From positions 1 to 64,000 of the forward strand of contig NZ_RXNV01000017.1 in assembly GCF_003966265.1 (NCBI RefSeq): a stretch of 64,000 nt of DNA, read 5' to 3'. Position 1 is the first letter of the stretch. The number at the start of each line of letters is the position of its first letter. Positions 7,937 to 17,125 of the stretch are shown piece by piece. The notes beneath the pieces were generated by a model. The model was not told the DNA's origin. It worked only from the letters and a program-made list of their open reading frames with translations, and did no database searches. Position numbers and translations under genes: made by a program. This DNA comes from Shewanella atlantica. GTDB taxonomy: Bacteria > Pseudomonadota > Gammaproteobacteria > Enterobacterales > Shewanellaceae.

Positions 7937-9874
7937 CTATTTGTTCCTTAAGTCATGTGGCACAGTGACCAGAGCACTACCACTGACGCTGTTATCAGCA
8001 TTATCTATCGTCGTGTAGGTAATAGTGTATAAACGGTCATCTCCATACCCGTCTCTATCTGCTTTAAAGTAGATGCTGTAGTCTTCGCTACCAATATTTG
8101 CACCTTGTATGTCGCTACCACTTTTAGCACTACTTATATCTCCCTGATAGGCTTCTTTTTTTGTTATGCCGAGCTCAGGCTGATTACTTTCCACTGATGT
8201 CAGAACAATTGCTGGAGCCGCAGAACAGTTATCATTAACCTCTACTGTAAATATGACTTCGACCATTTTTTGATTTGGCGGCCAGAGGATATCTCTACTT
8301 GCAGATATGTTAATAGTAGGAGCTATAGTATCTTCAATTATGACTGTTTGAGTTTGAGAGCTGCTATTTCCGGATTTATCAGTATAAGTCCAGGTGACTG
8401 TGTAGATTCCTTGTTCTGTGTAAGTTAGCGCATCGATTGTCTTGCCAATAATAGTACCATCGAGGTTGTCAGTTGCTTTCGGTGGGTTGGATATAGTAAC
8501 GGTGCATTCATCAATAATGTCAGGTAGCACCTCTAGGTTTGGAATCGGTGCTTCAGTATCATTTTCTGCGACATCTCCCCGGAAACTATCTATCTTCCCC
8601 CAATCCTCTGCACTGTCAATTAAGTCAACTTCATTATAGAGGTTATAAACCTGATCAGGGTTTGCAAAAACCCATGGAAGTTGTGGAAATGGACGCCATA
8701 CTATTTCAAATAGATGCCGGTAAGGTGATATATATGACCAGCGACTAAAGAATGGCAAGTAAGTACCATCTTCAATGAAGAGAGATAAAAGCTGGTGATC
8801 TCTGCCGAGTGTGAGATAGTTTTCATCAATCCATTGAAATAGAACTGTAAAGCTGGTGAAGTTCATATGTTTATAGAAGAAGTAAAGTTCTTCTGTATAG
8901 ATTGAGTCAATTAATGATTGAAAACCTGCTTCTATAGTACCTTCAGAGAAAAGTGGCTCATCGAATGGCACAGCCCCCCAATTGGGACCACTCATTAAAT
9001 GTTCGGCAACTAGCCGTGACATGTGTGATACATGTATTAACTCTGGATCTACAGTATCAGGCCACGGAAAGGGCGCTCCGGCATGGCCATCTTGTTCGGT
9101 ATTCCCAACAAGAGTCTCATGGCTACCAGGTAACATGAGCAGTAAAGCTTTCGTCTTATTGCTATTCCACATGGGAATTACGGGTTCAAACCGGAAGCTC
9201 CTTTCATCTCGTGCATAAATAGCCACAAATTGTTCAACAAGATCAGAGAGTGTCAACATATTGTTGGGAAGAGATGGGTTAGCTTCCAGCCAAAAAAGAG
9301 GGTCTCCAAGTGGATAGCCCGGAACCGGGTCGTAAGCAAGAATGTTGATTTTTTGAATTTTTGATTGCCAGCTAGAATCGGATACCCAACGAGCCATCAT
9401 CATAGTAAGGACTCCACCTCGGCTAAATCCGATCAGGTTCAGGATGATTTCATCATCTGTATCAGTGTGTTGAGCTATTTGAATAAAATCAGCTTTAGCC
9501 TCATTAAGGCATTGTTTCCAACCCCTTGGTTGAAACAGTGGATTTAGATTCAGAGGATCATCTAATGCTGGGTCAGCTTGATTCAGCAATGATGAAACGG
9601 TTGAGCCAATACCATCAATAAAAGTTTTATAATGCAGGCTCTCACTGGTTAAATCAGAGTTGGAGTTGTCGTTGCCATACAATTCCGAAATTAACTCTTG
9701 GTCAAATTTCGCTCCAAATATGCCTGAATCATCGAGGTAAAAAGAGCCATTTACGGTATTACCAGTTCCCGCGAAGTAGATGTTTAATACCTTATCTTCA
9801 GCCCATGTACTGGTTGCATGCAGCAAAGAAAATAACAACGACATAATGGTAATTATTTTTGTAAGTTTTTTCAT
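7937..9874 (-). CDS. Secreted DUF2235-type (Tle1-like) lipase/phospholipase with HYR-like beta domains
   Basis: This 645-residue protein has a signal peptide (cleaved near TWA-EDK). The catalytic part resembles the DUF2235/Tle1 alpha/beta hydrolases: FAGTGNT near the N terminus and the nucleophile elbow GFSRGG (Ser151). The C-terminal third carries immunoglobulin-like HYR-type sequence (ATDNLDGT, YTVTWTYTDKSGN, EDTIAPTI) and a second beta module. The GGGAGGG ribosome-binding site fits the ATG at 9874. Unlike type VI effectors of this class it has a Sec signal, and no vgr or hcp gene is nearby. It is flanked by 27-bp direct repeats (7714 and 10043), so it may be an inserted cargo gene. Confidence 0.75.
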   Translation of the reverse strand: MKKLTKIITIMSLLFSLLHATSTWAEDKVLNIYFAGTGNTVNGSFYLDDSGIFGAKFDQELISELYGNDNSNSDLTSESLHYKTFIDGIGSTVSSLLNQADPALDDPLNLNPLFQPRGWKQCLNEAKADFIQIAQHTDTDDEIILNLIGFSRGGVLTMMMARWVSDSSWQSKIQKINILAYDPVPGYPLGDPLFWLEANPSLPNNMLTLSDLVEQFVAIYARDERSFRFEPVIPMWNSNKTKALLLMLPGSHETLVGNTEQDGHAGAPFPWPDTVDPELIHVSHMSRLVAEHLMSGPNWGAVPFDEPLFSEGTIEAGFQSLIDSIYTEELYFFYKHMNFTSFTVLFQWIDENYLTLGRDHQLLSLFIEDGTYLPFFSRWSYISPYRHLFEIVWRPFPQLPWVFANPDQVYNLYNEVDLIDSAEDWGKIDSFRGDVAENDTEAPIPNLEVLPDIIDECTVTISNPPKATDNLDGTIIGKTIDALTYTEQGIYTVTWTYTDKSGNSSSQTQTVIIEDTIAPTINISASRDILWPPNQKMVEVIFTVEVNDNCSAAPAIVLTSVESNQPELGITKKEAYQGDISSAKSGSDIQGANIGSEDYSIYFKADRDGYGDDRLYTITYTTIDNADNSVSGSALVTVPHDLRNK

Positions 9875-10398
9875 ATTTCTACCCTCCCTTGCATTTGAAC
9901 AAGATGGTCAGAATTCATTACTGTAACTGGTTGTACCAGTCATCTGAAAGTATAGTAAAGACGAGCCAGTGCGTAAGATTACATTGGAACAGAAAAAACA
10001 AGGGTTATAAGTCGAAGGTATAATGTCGTTAGACTGAAATAAAATCTAATAAGTCGGGCCAGAGTAACCTCTCTTCTATTTTCTTGGTGGAGAGGGCGCT
10101 CTGACTCTACTTTTCCGCTCCCATTTCTCCGCTCCCACTTCTCCTTATTCCCTGATGAGCTTATGACGCTGAGACTATAATTGACTTAGTGGTTTGGCTT
10201 GCACAAATGCGTTTATTTGAACAAGTTTATCCGGCATAGACTTGTCATGAGTAAACAAATACAATAAAGTTGCGCACAATTAAATTGTTTAAAATCTAAA
10301 TTTGATATAACAACAGTAAAAGGCAGCTCAGTGGATGCCTGTAGCAAAACAGATGTTAAATCAGGTTTATTCAATCATCTTTAGTAATAAGGAATACC
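9875..10398. other. Intergenic region with right copy of the 27-bp repeat
   Basis: The 27-bp REP-like element recurs at 10043-10069. Near 10118-10142 a short direct duplication (CTCCCATTTCTCCG / CTCCCACTTCTCC) is visible. The remaining sequence should hold the divergent promoters of the lipase-like gene and the cytochrome gene. No other gene is supported. Confidence 0.6.
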
Positions 10399-11037
10399 AT
10401 GAAAGCAGCATTAATGATTGGCCAAGGTGCGATGATTTTGTTCATTACGCTGATTAGCAGTGCAGCGAGTTATGCCGCTGCAACACCTGAATCTGAGCCC
10501 GCCGTTGTAAATATCGATGAAGCGAGTTTTAGCTGTATACGCGACATGACGCCAGTGCGCCACTTTTATGTAGATAATCTGGTAGGAGACCTTGAAGGGA
10601 CTCTGGCCGCCGCTAACTCGCCTGAGGGAGCGATTTATCCGACTGGTTCTGTGGTGCAACTGGTACCAACCGAAGTTATGGTCAAGCGCGAGCCTGGCAC
10701 CTTTCCGGCAACCAGTGACTGGGAGTTTTTTGAGCTAGAAGTTGATGGAAGGGGTTCTAAAATTGCGAAACGTGGTTTCGTTGATGTAGTGAATCGTTTC
10801 GATGGCAACTGCTTCGCTTGTCATGTACCCGCCAAAGAGAAGTGGGACTTTATTTGTGAGTCGGGACACGGCTGTGAACCGATCCCAATCGACCATAAAA
10901 TGACTGGCGCATTGCAGCGCTCAGATCCACGTTGCGGCGAAGCGGAACTGGAGTCCGGTGATACCATGGCACTTATCAAGCTTAAGCTGATGGTCAGCAT
11001 TGGCCTGACCAAGAAGTGGCTGGAAGATCTGTTTTAA
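10399..11037 (+). CDS. Periplasmic mono-haem c-type cytochrome
   Basis: This 212-residue protein has a Sec signal peptide (cleavage near SYA-AAT) and one CxxCH haem site, CFACH (Cys138, Cys141, His142). Additional cysteines lie at FICESGHGC. The WEFFEL...GNCFACH layout is reminiscent of cytochrome P460-like proteins, where the segment before the haem motif is conserved, but the match is loose and only the c-type haem attachment is certain. AAGGAATACC precedes the ATG. A small membrane protein follows 135 bp downstream on the same strand. The electron partner is unknown. Confidence 0.75.
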   Translation: MKAALMIGQGAMILFITLISSAASYAAATPESEPAVVNIDEASFSCIRDMTPVRHFYVDNLVGDLEGTLAAANSPEGAIYPTGSVVQLVPTEVMVKREPGTFPATSDWEFFELEVDGRGSKIAKRGFVDVVNRFDGNCFACHVPAKEKWDFICESGHGCEPIPIDHKMTGALQRSDPRCGEAELESGDTMALIKLKLMVSIGLTKKWLEDLF

Positions 11038-11172
11038 GCTAATCATAAAGTGAGTAAAAAATAATCTCCATAGCTAAAGGTGTGTGCTGGGGTTTTAATC
11101 TATGCCTAAGGTTACTTGATTACAATTGATGGCTTGGCTATCTATTCAACTGTAAAAGAGGGATCTATTATC

Positions 11173-11577
11173 ATGGGAAAACAAAATTCAACCGCTACTC
11201 GCCGAATGCCTTGGGTGGCTATCGGTGTTATCACTTCTATAGTGATTTTGCTTGGTTTGTTGTTAATGGTGATGCCCAAAGGTTTTAAGACGACTCACGA
11301 GGAGATCGGCAGTGGTAAGCCTGCTCTGGTGTTTGTCTATGATCCCAACCTTACACTGAGTAACAGCCAGACAGAGCAGATGAATGAGGCTCGTACGCAT
11401 CTCGGCGATAAGGTGTTCTTTCTCCTCGCCAGAGTGGGTACGCCTGAGGGAGATCATCTGATTGCTAAACACCGCGCCGGCTCAGCTGAACTATTACTCT
11501 TTGATCCATCCGGAAGCCTGACTAAAAGACAGTTTGCTGTGAAAGGGGCTAACGAGCTGATTCAGTGGCTGCAGTAG
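11173..11577 (+). CDS. Small single-span membrane protein, uncharacterised
   Basis: This is 134 residues from the ATG at 11173, which has an AGAGGGA site upstream; the longer frame needs a TTG start with no ribosome-binding site. One transmembrane helix (about residues 13-33) is followed by a soluble domain of alternating beta and alpha segments (ALVFVYDPN, KVFFLLARVG, ELLLFDPSG, then a terminal helix). This reads like a thioredoxin-type fold without a CxxC motif. It probably faces the periplasm. It may be co-transcribed with the cytochrome gene. No family was recognised. Confidence 0.65.
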   Translation: MGKQNSTATRRMPWVAIGVITSIVILLGLLLMVMPKGFKTTHEEIGSGKPALVFVYDPNLTLSNSQTEQMNEARTHLGDKVFFLLARVGTPEGDHLIAKHRAGSAELLLFDPSGSLTKRQFAVKGANELIQWLQ

Positions 11578-11690
11578 ATATGTAGCGGCCGGACTATTTC
11601 TTTCGCTAGGAATATCCCCCTAACTGCACTAGTGAACTTATCCTAAGGGCTTTTGTCATATTGCTGACAACCATTAATTCAGGTCTGCGA

Positions 11691-12068
11691 ATGCTTAAAA
11701 GAACTCTTGTTATTTTGTCACTTATTAGCTTCAGCCCGTTAGTTGTTCAAGCATCCACAACTCTTGTGTCTAGCGTGCAATATGATGCTAAATCAATCTG
11801 TCATAACGTAGCGAAGGCATTAGAGGAGGACTGGGATGCATGTGAAAGTGAAGGGCCGAAAATAGACGAGCAAGGCACAACAGAATTCGTCTTTATGACA
11901 GACGAAGGCGAACGCGCTTGTAGGGTATGGACGACCAATGATGGAGGGCAAAAAGGCTTCTTATCTCCCGCCCCAATTAATGCCGATGAGTGTCCGATCG
12001 GAACCTTCTTTACGGTAAAACCAATCAGCGAAGAAGAGCATAATATTGACATTACCTTCGGTGGTTAA
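11691..12068 (+). CDS. Small secreted protein, uncharacterised
   Basis: This is 125 residues from the ATG at 11691, giving a typical signal peptide (MLKRTLVILSLISF, cleaved near VQA-STT). The longer frame uses TTG. The mature part contains four cysteines (SICHN, DACES, RACRV, ADECP), consistent with two disulfides in the periplasm. No family was recognised. It converges on the solute-binding protein gene at 12164. Confidence 0.6.
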   Translation: MLKRTLVILSLISFSPLVVQASTTLVSSVQYDAKSICHNVAKALEEDWDACESEGPKIDEQGTTEFVFMTDEGERACRVWTTNDGGQKGFLSPAPINADECPIGTFFTVKPISEEEHNIDITFGG

Positions 12069-12163
12069 AGTCGTAGTGCGGCCGCAAAGTACATAAATGG
12101 GATCGGAGTGGCTTAAGTATACTCTTACCCAACACTCTCGTCGTACTCGCTCACAGCCCACAG

Positions 12164-12910
12164 CTATTTGAAAGGTGATGTACTCAAGTGATGGTAGACA
12201 ATTTGCTTCAGTGTTCCATCATCAGTTATTGAGGAAAGCGCCGCATTGAAGCGATCAAACTCTGCTAAATAACCTGACGAATTAGACATGATTACTGTGA
12301 TGGATTGCTCGTTTAATATAAGTGGATCTGCAAATCTAAGATGTTGCCCATTCGGGCTGTTTAAGATGGTATTGATGATGTCTACATCTGCTACAACTCC
12401 TTGAATACGGTCTCTAGCTAACATGGATAGCAAGTTGGAGTAGTGGGTAGAGGTGACCTTATTAAAAGAGGTATCACTGTAGAACTTGGGAGTAATGGCT
12501 GCGCCTCTCAATACCCCGATATTGAGGCCTTTTAGTTGTCCATACTCGGTGAACTTTTGTTCGGGTTTAGTGTATAGACCATGTTTGATCGTCCATATCT
12601 CCTCCCCGAGTTGAACACTATTTTTAATGCTATCTGCAGGGATAGTTGCAGATAGATCACAACGGCCTGACTCGAGGGTACGCATGACTCTAGAATAGGG
12701 AGCGAGTTGGAAGTTGGCTTTTGTTTGAGTGCGTTTGAGAAATTCACGAAATAGATCGGGGTAGATGCCTACTAGCTTTTGTGTGCTCGGATCAACTTCC
12801 CCCCATCTCTCTAACTGTACAATACAGATCATCAACGGCTTAGATAAAGCTATTTGGCTAAAAGATAAAAGCGAGCATACGATTAAAAACAGTATCGTAT
12901 ATTTCTTCAT
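12164..12910 (-). CDS. Periplasmic solute-binding protein, SBP family 3
   Basis: This 248-residue protein has a signal peptide (MKKYTILFLIVCSLLSFS, cleaved near ALS-KP). It has the family 3 bilobed binding pattern: GIYPDLFREFLKR, then a SGRCDLSATIP segment, GLNIGVLRGAAI, and a GVVADVDIIN hinge. Family members bind amino acids or similar small ligands. No ABC permease or ATPase gene is adjacent, so it may be an orphan binding or sensory protein, a common situation in Shewanella. The same fold recurs as a sensor domain in the HD-GYP protein at 19987-23175. Confidence 0.8.
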   Translation of the reverse strand: MKKYTILFLIVCSLLSFSQIALSKPLMICIVQLERWGEVDPSTQKLVGIYPDLFREFLKRTQTKANFQLAPYSRVMRTLESGRCDLSATIPADSIKNSVQLGEEIWTIKHGLYTKPEQKFTEYGQLKGLNIGVLRGAAITPKFYSDTSFNKVTSTHYSNLLSMLARDRIQGVVADVDIINTILNSPNGQHLRFADPLILNEQSITVIMSNSSGYLAEFDRFNAALSSITDDGTLKQIVYHHLSTSPFK

Positions 12911-13248
12911 TTTGATGCCTTGTTATAGTAGAACAACCTATATTTACCGGGCTTTAGTTTAGCATTGGCTAATTTTTCTTCGGCAACTTTATAGAAATTA
13001 GCCTAATAATTATAGTATATGGCGTTCTATTTTATTTTCTCCAACCGATTAGTGAGATTTTTGTCATGCTTTCGAATTGAATTCCCAGTCTGTGCAGGTA
13101 ACAGCGGAGAAATGAAAGTATGAGCAGAGCAAACTTGATTCTATCTCCTTCCTCTACCCAAGGAGCTTTGTATTTACTAATACTTAGTTAGTGGTATGTT
13201 GTATGGGCTCGCCTTGAAGCAAGAACTTACATTGGACGTAGGAATATC
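12911..13248. other. Intergenic region, nothing further recognised
   Basis: This is a divergent promoter region between the solute-binding protein gene and a small secreted protein gene. It is AT-rich around 13000-13060. No hairpin, repeat or reliable operator was found. Confidence 0.5.
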
Positions 13249-13650
13249 ATGACTAAAAAATGGATTTTATCGTTATTACTGCCAACTATTGGGACTATCG
13301 GATTTATTGCCAATCCAGCCATCGCAGCTGAGGCAAAGCTTGAATACTGTGACAACTGTTCAGTTGAACAAATGGAGAGTATTGTAAGGGCAAAGTTTAA
13401 ATATAACCGCAGTTGTCCCTATGCTGAAAAAGAGCTTTGTCGAAGGGGGGAGTATCAAGAGCATATCTTATTTTTCTCTAATTCATCACATACTGAAGTG
13501 ATGAAGTATCAGATTAAACATGGAAAGTATTTTCTTGATTATCGAAAAGCAGCGTTAACAACCGATGAGTCAGAGTTTTTCACTGCGCTAGTTGAGTTGC
13601 GACAAGCTTTGCTTGATGATGCTAACTCGCGCGAAAATCTTTTTAAATAG
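13249..13650 (+). CDS. Small secreted protein, uncharacterised
   Basis: This is 133 residues with a signal peptide (cleavage near AIA-AEA). The mature protein starts with a CDNC motif (EYCDNCSVEQMES), followed by CPYAEKELC, so two close cysteine pairs could form disulfides or bind metal or a thiol partner. The remainder is mostly helical and charged. GTAGGAATATC precedes the ATG. No family was recognised, and there is no operon partner. Confidence 0.6.
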   Translation: MTKKWILSLLLPTIGTIGFIANPAIAAEAKLEYCDNCSVEQMESIVRAKFKYNRSCPYAEKELCRRGEYQEHILFFSNSSHTEVMKYQIKHGKYFLDYRKAALTTDESEFFTALVELRQALLDDANSRENLFK

Positions 13651-13885
13651 ACTTACCTTTATCAGCAATGACTACAGGAAGTTTGAATCATCTCTTAGTT
13701 AATCACTAAGCTATCCATACTTGATTAATCCTTAAACAAAAAAAGTCATTGTTGAATGCTGTTGTAGTGATAGAATGCCCGCTCGGCGAGTTCTATGGCT
13801 TTGTTTAACCCTTTTTAAAACGCTATCTCTAACACTATAGTGCCTCCTGAATTCCTATTATTTTCCATTATTGATTCGAGTATTT

Positions 13886-15052
13886 ATGAAACGGTTTGTA
13901 TTGTTGACCCTGTGCGCTTTTTCAAATCTGGCTGTCGCCGTTGAACCTCTGATTGAAACCCCTGAGAACATGGAACCGACATTTGTCGATGATATCTTGT
14001 CAGTGTTTGGTGCCGATGGTGAGTTTGACCAAAGCAAAGCCATCGATATGAGCTACCTGCCAACGGCGTATTACACGCCAGAGAAGAAGTTTGGTGTCGG
14101 GCTGTTGATGGTGGGCTTATATAAAACAGATGGTGCATCGATTGAAGAGCAGCCGTCGTCGCTGGTGTTGAATTCGTTTGTATCGATGAACAACTCCTAT
14201 GGTGTCGAAGTTGAAAATATGACTTTTTTCAACGGCGGCAAGCAGCGACTATTACTGGGGTTAGAGCTACATAATGAAGCTGCGGTTTACTATGGCCAGG
14301 GCATCGAACAAGGCGATCTGGACAGTAATCATCATGAGTTTGAAGAGCAGCTATACAGCTTCAAACCTCGTTGGATGACTGAAGTTGCCGATAACTATTT
14401 TATAGGCGTCGGTGCCGATTTTACTTACGCCAGTGCTGAAAAGTTAGAGTTAGTGGAAACCGGCGTGCCTGTGGATTCAGCTGATATCTTGCCAAACAAC
14501 TTTAGCTCGGGTGTGGTGGTTACCAGTATCTATGATTCACGAGATTATCGATTAAATGCCACTAAGGGCTGGTTATTTCAAATTGATGCCGGCCTGTATC
14601 AAAATAGTGAATACTCGACGTTTTCGACTTATGATATTGAGTTAGCAAACTATATAGACTTGAGTTCAACATCAGCCCTGAGTTCAATGCCGGGGCTTAT
14701 CGCCTGGCAAGTGCAGGGGCATTTTACCGATGGTGATGTGCCGTGGAACTTATTGCCGGATCTGGGTGGTTCTAATGCGATGCGCGGATATATCAAGGGG
14801 CGTTATCGTGATGAGCAGATGATGATGGGACAAGTTGAATATCGCTTACCGATATTCCAACGTTACGGCATGGTCTTTTGGGGCGGAGTGGGTAGCGTTG
14901 CATCAAAGATCAGTGATCTAAATGAGGAGCTATTAACCTCTTATGGCACCGGTTTCCGCTTTAAAATCAAAGACAATATCAATCTTCGTTTGGATATTGG
15001 CGTGGGCGAAAACGAAACCAACTTTTACCTCAATGTGAATGAAGTATTCTGA
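13886..15052 (+). CDS. Omp85/BamA-superfamily outer-membrane barrel protein
   Basis: This is 388 residues from the ATG at 13886 (signal MKRFVLLTLCAFSNLAVA); the longer frame uses TTG. The protein has barrel strands throughout. The C-terminal half carries surface-antigen features: SSGVVVTSIYDSRDYRLNATKG resembles the DxRD...P.G strand, and LGGSNAMRGYIKGRYRD resembles the conserved lid region with RGY. Only a short N-terminal extension is present, with no POTRA series. It belongs with the POTRA-less patatin/TamA-like barrels. The next gene begins 3 nt after the stop, so the pair is an operon. Confidence 0.8.
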   Translation: MKRFVLLTLCAFSNLAVAVEPLIETPENMEPTFVDDILSVFGADGEFDQSKAIDMSYLPTAYYTPEKKFGVGLLMVGLYKTDGASIEEQPSSLVLNSFVSMNNSYGVEVENMTFFNGGKQRLLLGLELHNEAAVYYGQGIEQGDLDSNHHEFEEQLYSFKPRWMTEVADNYFIGVGADFTYASAEKLELVETGVPVDSADILPNNFSSGVVVTSIYDSRDYRLNATKGWLFQIDAGLYQNSEYSTFSTYDIELANYIDLSSTSALSSMPGLIAWQVQGHFTDGDVPWNLLPDLGGSNAMRGYIKGRYRDEQMMMGQVEYRLPIFQRYGMVFWGGVGSVASKISDLNEELLTSYGTGFRFKIKDNINLRLDIGVGENETNFYLNVNEVF

Positions 15053-15054
15053 TC

Positions 15055-15897
15055 ATGACTCGTTTATCTGCCAGTCTGCCTAATGTGATAGGGCTAGCGT
15101 TAACGCTGAGCCTAACGAATATGGCGTTTGCCAGCGAGTCAGAGTCGCAGCAAGATGCGCCTTCTCAAGAGCAAGTGCTATCTCAAGTGCCATCTCAAGT
15201 GCCATCTCAAGCACTAGGCACCTCTGGATCTGTAGAGAAGTGCAGCCGCAGTTCAAATTACGACATTTACCTCAGTGGTATACATACCGGAACGGTAAGC
15301 AGAACTGAGACTTGGTTGGGAAAATCGGCGGTGGTTACCTCGAAAAGTGAAGCCAGCATCTTAGGCATCGGCACCCAATATCACCAAAGGGCGGAGCTAT
15401 CCTGGTCGGATACAGCCAATGAGTGGCTAACCGAAAAGTTTCATCAAAAGGTTACCGGTTTTCGCGCCAGAGACATGCAGGCGACCTTTAGCGATAACGG
15501 TCTTGAGTCCCGGGTTGATCTTGATGGAGACATAGAAAACTATACCTCAGCCAATATCCCTCTGCGTGATGTGGACACCCTGGCCATTCAAATTCGTCAG
15601 TATCTGCTTCAGGGCCGCAAACAATTTGCCCTGATAAGGCAGGCTTCTGATGCTACAGAGCGTTACCAACTCTATGTTCAAGAATCGCTGACAGCAAAGG
15701 TAGCACCTTGGGGGGAGTTAACCTTGATCCCTGTTGAGCAAACAGGTGCCGAAGAGGTGACATACTATTTTGCACCCGCTATGGATTATCAACTGATCAA
15801 AGCCCGCTATCACGGCATCATACTGCAAGGACTTATCGAACTTAATCACTACAGTTCATCTTGCGGGGAGAAGGTGGGTTCAGGTCCTGTCAGCTAA
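15055..15897 (+). CDS. Periplasmic DUF3108-like protein
   Basis: This is 280 residues with a signal peptide (cleavage near AFA-SES). A low-complexity Ser/Gln linker follows, made of a 12-bp DNA repeat (15181-15216; SQVP units), and then a beta-rich domain. The order YDIYLSGIHTGTVSRTE, a central LRDVDTLAIQIRQYL and a terminal YQLIKARYHG...GLIELNHY fits DUF3108-type periplasmic proteins. Cysteines near both ends of the domain may form a disulfide. It sits 3 nt after the Omp85-like gene and is probably its partner. A terminator follows at 15919. Confidence 0.65.
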   Translation: MTRLSASLPNVIGLALTLSLTNMAFASESESQQDAPSQEQVLSQVPSQVPSQALGTSGSVEKCSRSSNYDIYLSGIHTGTVSRTETWLGKSAVVTSKSEASILGIGTQYHQRAELSWSDTANEWLTEKFHQKVTGFRARDMQATFSDNGLESRVDLDGDIENYTSANIPLRDVDTLAIQIRQYLLQGRKQFALIRQASDATERYQLYVQESLTAKVAPWGELTLIPVEQTGAEEVTYYFAPAMDYQLIKARYHGIILQGLIELNHYSSSCGEKVGSGPVS

Positions 15898-15918
15898 CGA
15901 TGAACCTTGTACAGAAGT

Positions 15919-15940
15919 CAGCCATAATAAACTATGGCTG
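15919..15940. terminator. Bidirectional hairpin terminator
   Basis: CAGCCATA / TATGGCTG form a perfect 8-bp stem with a 6-nt loop, with T-rich flanks. It lies between the stop of the DUF3108-like gene and the stop of the convergent small gene. Confidence 0.75.
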
Positions 15941-15951
15941 TTTATCGTGTT

Positions 15952-16224
15952 TTACTGCTCGGTAAATGCCGCTTGAATCTTTTCTAACTCTTGCTCTTCT
16001 TTAAGCTTAAGCTGTTCTTTCGCTTTAAGGTTTGCCTCTTCCTGAAGCGCTGCTTGTCTCTCTTTAAGGCTGTGCTTCTCAGCTTTAGTCAGAAACTTAA
16101 AGGCTTTCTTATTGGCAAGTGCGTAGGCAACGACATCTTCACCCTTTACCCTGCGCTCATCCACTCGTTGTGAAAAACGTTCGTTATCGCGGGCTTTACG
16201 CTCTTCGGCATTTAACTTGCTCAT
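15952..16224 (-). CDS. Small highly charged coiled-coil protein, uncharacterised
   Basis: This is 90 residues from the ATG at 16224 (MSKLNAEERKARDNERFS), chosen because GAGG lies 8 nt upstream; the longer frame would place that site inside the gene. The C-terminal half is an uninterrupted Glu/Lys/Gln-rich amphipathic helix (KAEKHSLKERQAALQEEANL and beyond). It has no signal peptide or membrane segment, so it is cytoplasmic. No function is recognised. Confidence 0.65.
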   Translation of the reverse strand: MSKLNAEERKARDNERFSQRVDERRVKGEDVVAYALANKKAFKFLTKAEKHSLKERQAALQEEANLKAKEQLKLKEEQELEKIQAAFTEQ

Positions 16225-16546
16225 ATCTCGTATCCTCATTAGTTAATCACGGTAGGTTTTACTACGCTCAGTCAAACAAATGAGATCTGTTGCACATTCA
16301 TAAAGCTGATAGAGGGATTTTAGCATAATATGCGCTGTGAGCCCCATGGTATCTAGTTAACAAGACAAAGGGGGCCGAGCCCTTTAGTTAGAACTTTTCT
16401 CATTAACGCCTGCAGTCTTGTCTTTCGCTGGAAATACCGTCGCCATCACCGTCCATTTTAGTGCCGGGGCCGTTTCTGGGGGGGAGTATTCATTTAAGTC
16501 GTACTTGGCTTCGGCAAATGAGCATCTGGTTGCGTTGATGGTTTCT
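16225..16546. other. Intergenic region containing dispersed repeat copy 2
   Basis: It holds the 77-bp repeat at 16401-16477, preceded by a GC-rich imperfect hairpin near 16366-16386 (AAAGGGGGCC / GAGCCCTTTA). A second reading frame across the repeat is also open (ALKWTVMATVFPAKDK), but it has no start of its own and overlaps the TetR frame upstream. No gene is supported. Confidence 0.6.
16401..16477 (-). repeat. Dispersed repeat with calcium-loop-like tail, copy 2 (77 bp)
   Basis: It is identical to 19846-19922 at 75 of 77 positions. The minus strand reads TKMDGDGDGISSERQDCRR and then stop. It starts about 70 bp after the stop codon of the TetR gene, on the same strand. Confidence 0.85.
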
Positions 16547-17125
16547 TTAATCTTCGATAGCCGCTCTTAGATTGGCTTGAGTTAAACGCTGTAAAGAGGT
16601 GGCTTTCTCTTCTACTGAAGAGGTTAAAGAATCATTAAAGAGCTGGGTGATGAAATCCAGGTATATGGCAGCCAGAGTGCTGGCCAAACTGGGTAGCGGT
16701 ATGATGAATACATCGGTATCAAATGCCGAAGTCAGTCGTTGTTCGATGAGTGTCGTTAAATTGCACCTTAGTTGGCGATGCGCCTGCGGTGCATCATTGC
16801 CCAGCTTATAAGCGACAGAACGACGGAAGCTACTCTGTGCGCTAATTCTGCTCAGCATAGCGATAACCGACGGACGGGGAGTTAGGCTGAGCCAATCCTC
16901 TCGAACGGTTAAATCCTCTAAAAGCGTGTCGAAGAGTGAATGGTGCATTGCCAGAAAAACATCCAGCTTACGCTCATAGTGGCGGTAAAAGGTGGTTTTC
17001 CCCACATCAGCTTTTTTAATCAACTCCGCCACTGTTATATCGCAATAGTCTTTATCTTTTAGCAGCCCAGCCAAGGCCTGCTGTATTCGGCTGCGGCTGC
17101 GGTTGATTTTAGCGGACTCAGACAT
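16547..17125 (-). CDS. TetR/AcrR-family transcriptional regulator
   Basis: This 192-residue protein has an N-terminal TetR helix-turn-helix (residues about 8-55; ITVAELIKKADVGKTTFYRH) and a helical ligand-binding and dimerisation domain. It is divergent from the DJ-1/PfpI gene across 300 bp, which makes that gene a candidate target. The intervening sequence includes partial inverted repeats around 17180-17245 (for example GGAACCTTTAGGG...CGTTCC), but no operator can be assigned. The effector is unknown. Confidence 0.88.
   Translation of the reverse strand: MSESAKINRSRSRIQQALAGLLKDKDYCDITVAELIKKADVGKTTFYRHYERKLDVFLAMHHSLFDTLLEDLTVREDWLSLTPRPSVIAMLSRISAQSSFRRSVAYKLGNDAPQAHRQLRCNLTTLIEQRLTSAFDTDVFIIPLPSLASTLAAIYLDFITQLFNDSLTSSVEEKATSLQRLTQANLRAAIED

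Noticed and set aside
11596..11622. TCTTTCGCTAGGAATATCC resembling part of the dispersed repeat
   Set aside because: Only about 18 bases are similar, in the opposite orientation and without the DGDGD core; treated as chance.
16401..16546. Open frame ending ALKWTVMATVFPAKDK downstream of TetR
   Set aside because: It has no independent start and is continuous with the wrong frame of the TetR gene; it is explained by the dispersed repeat.
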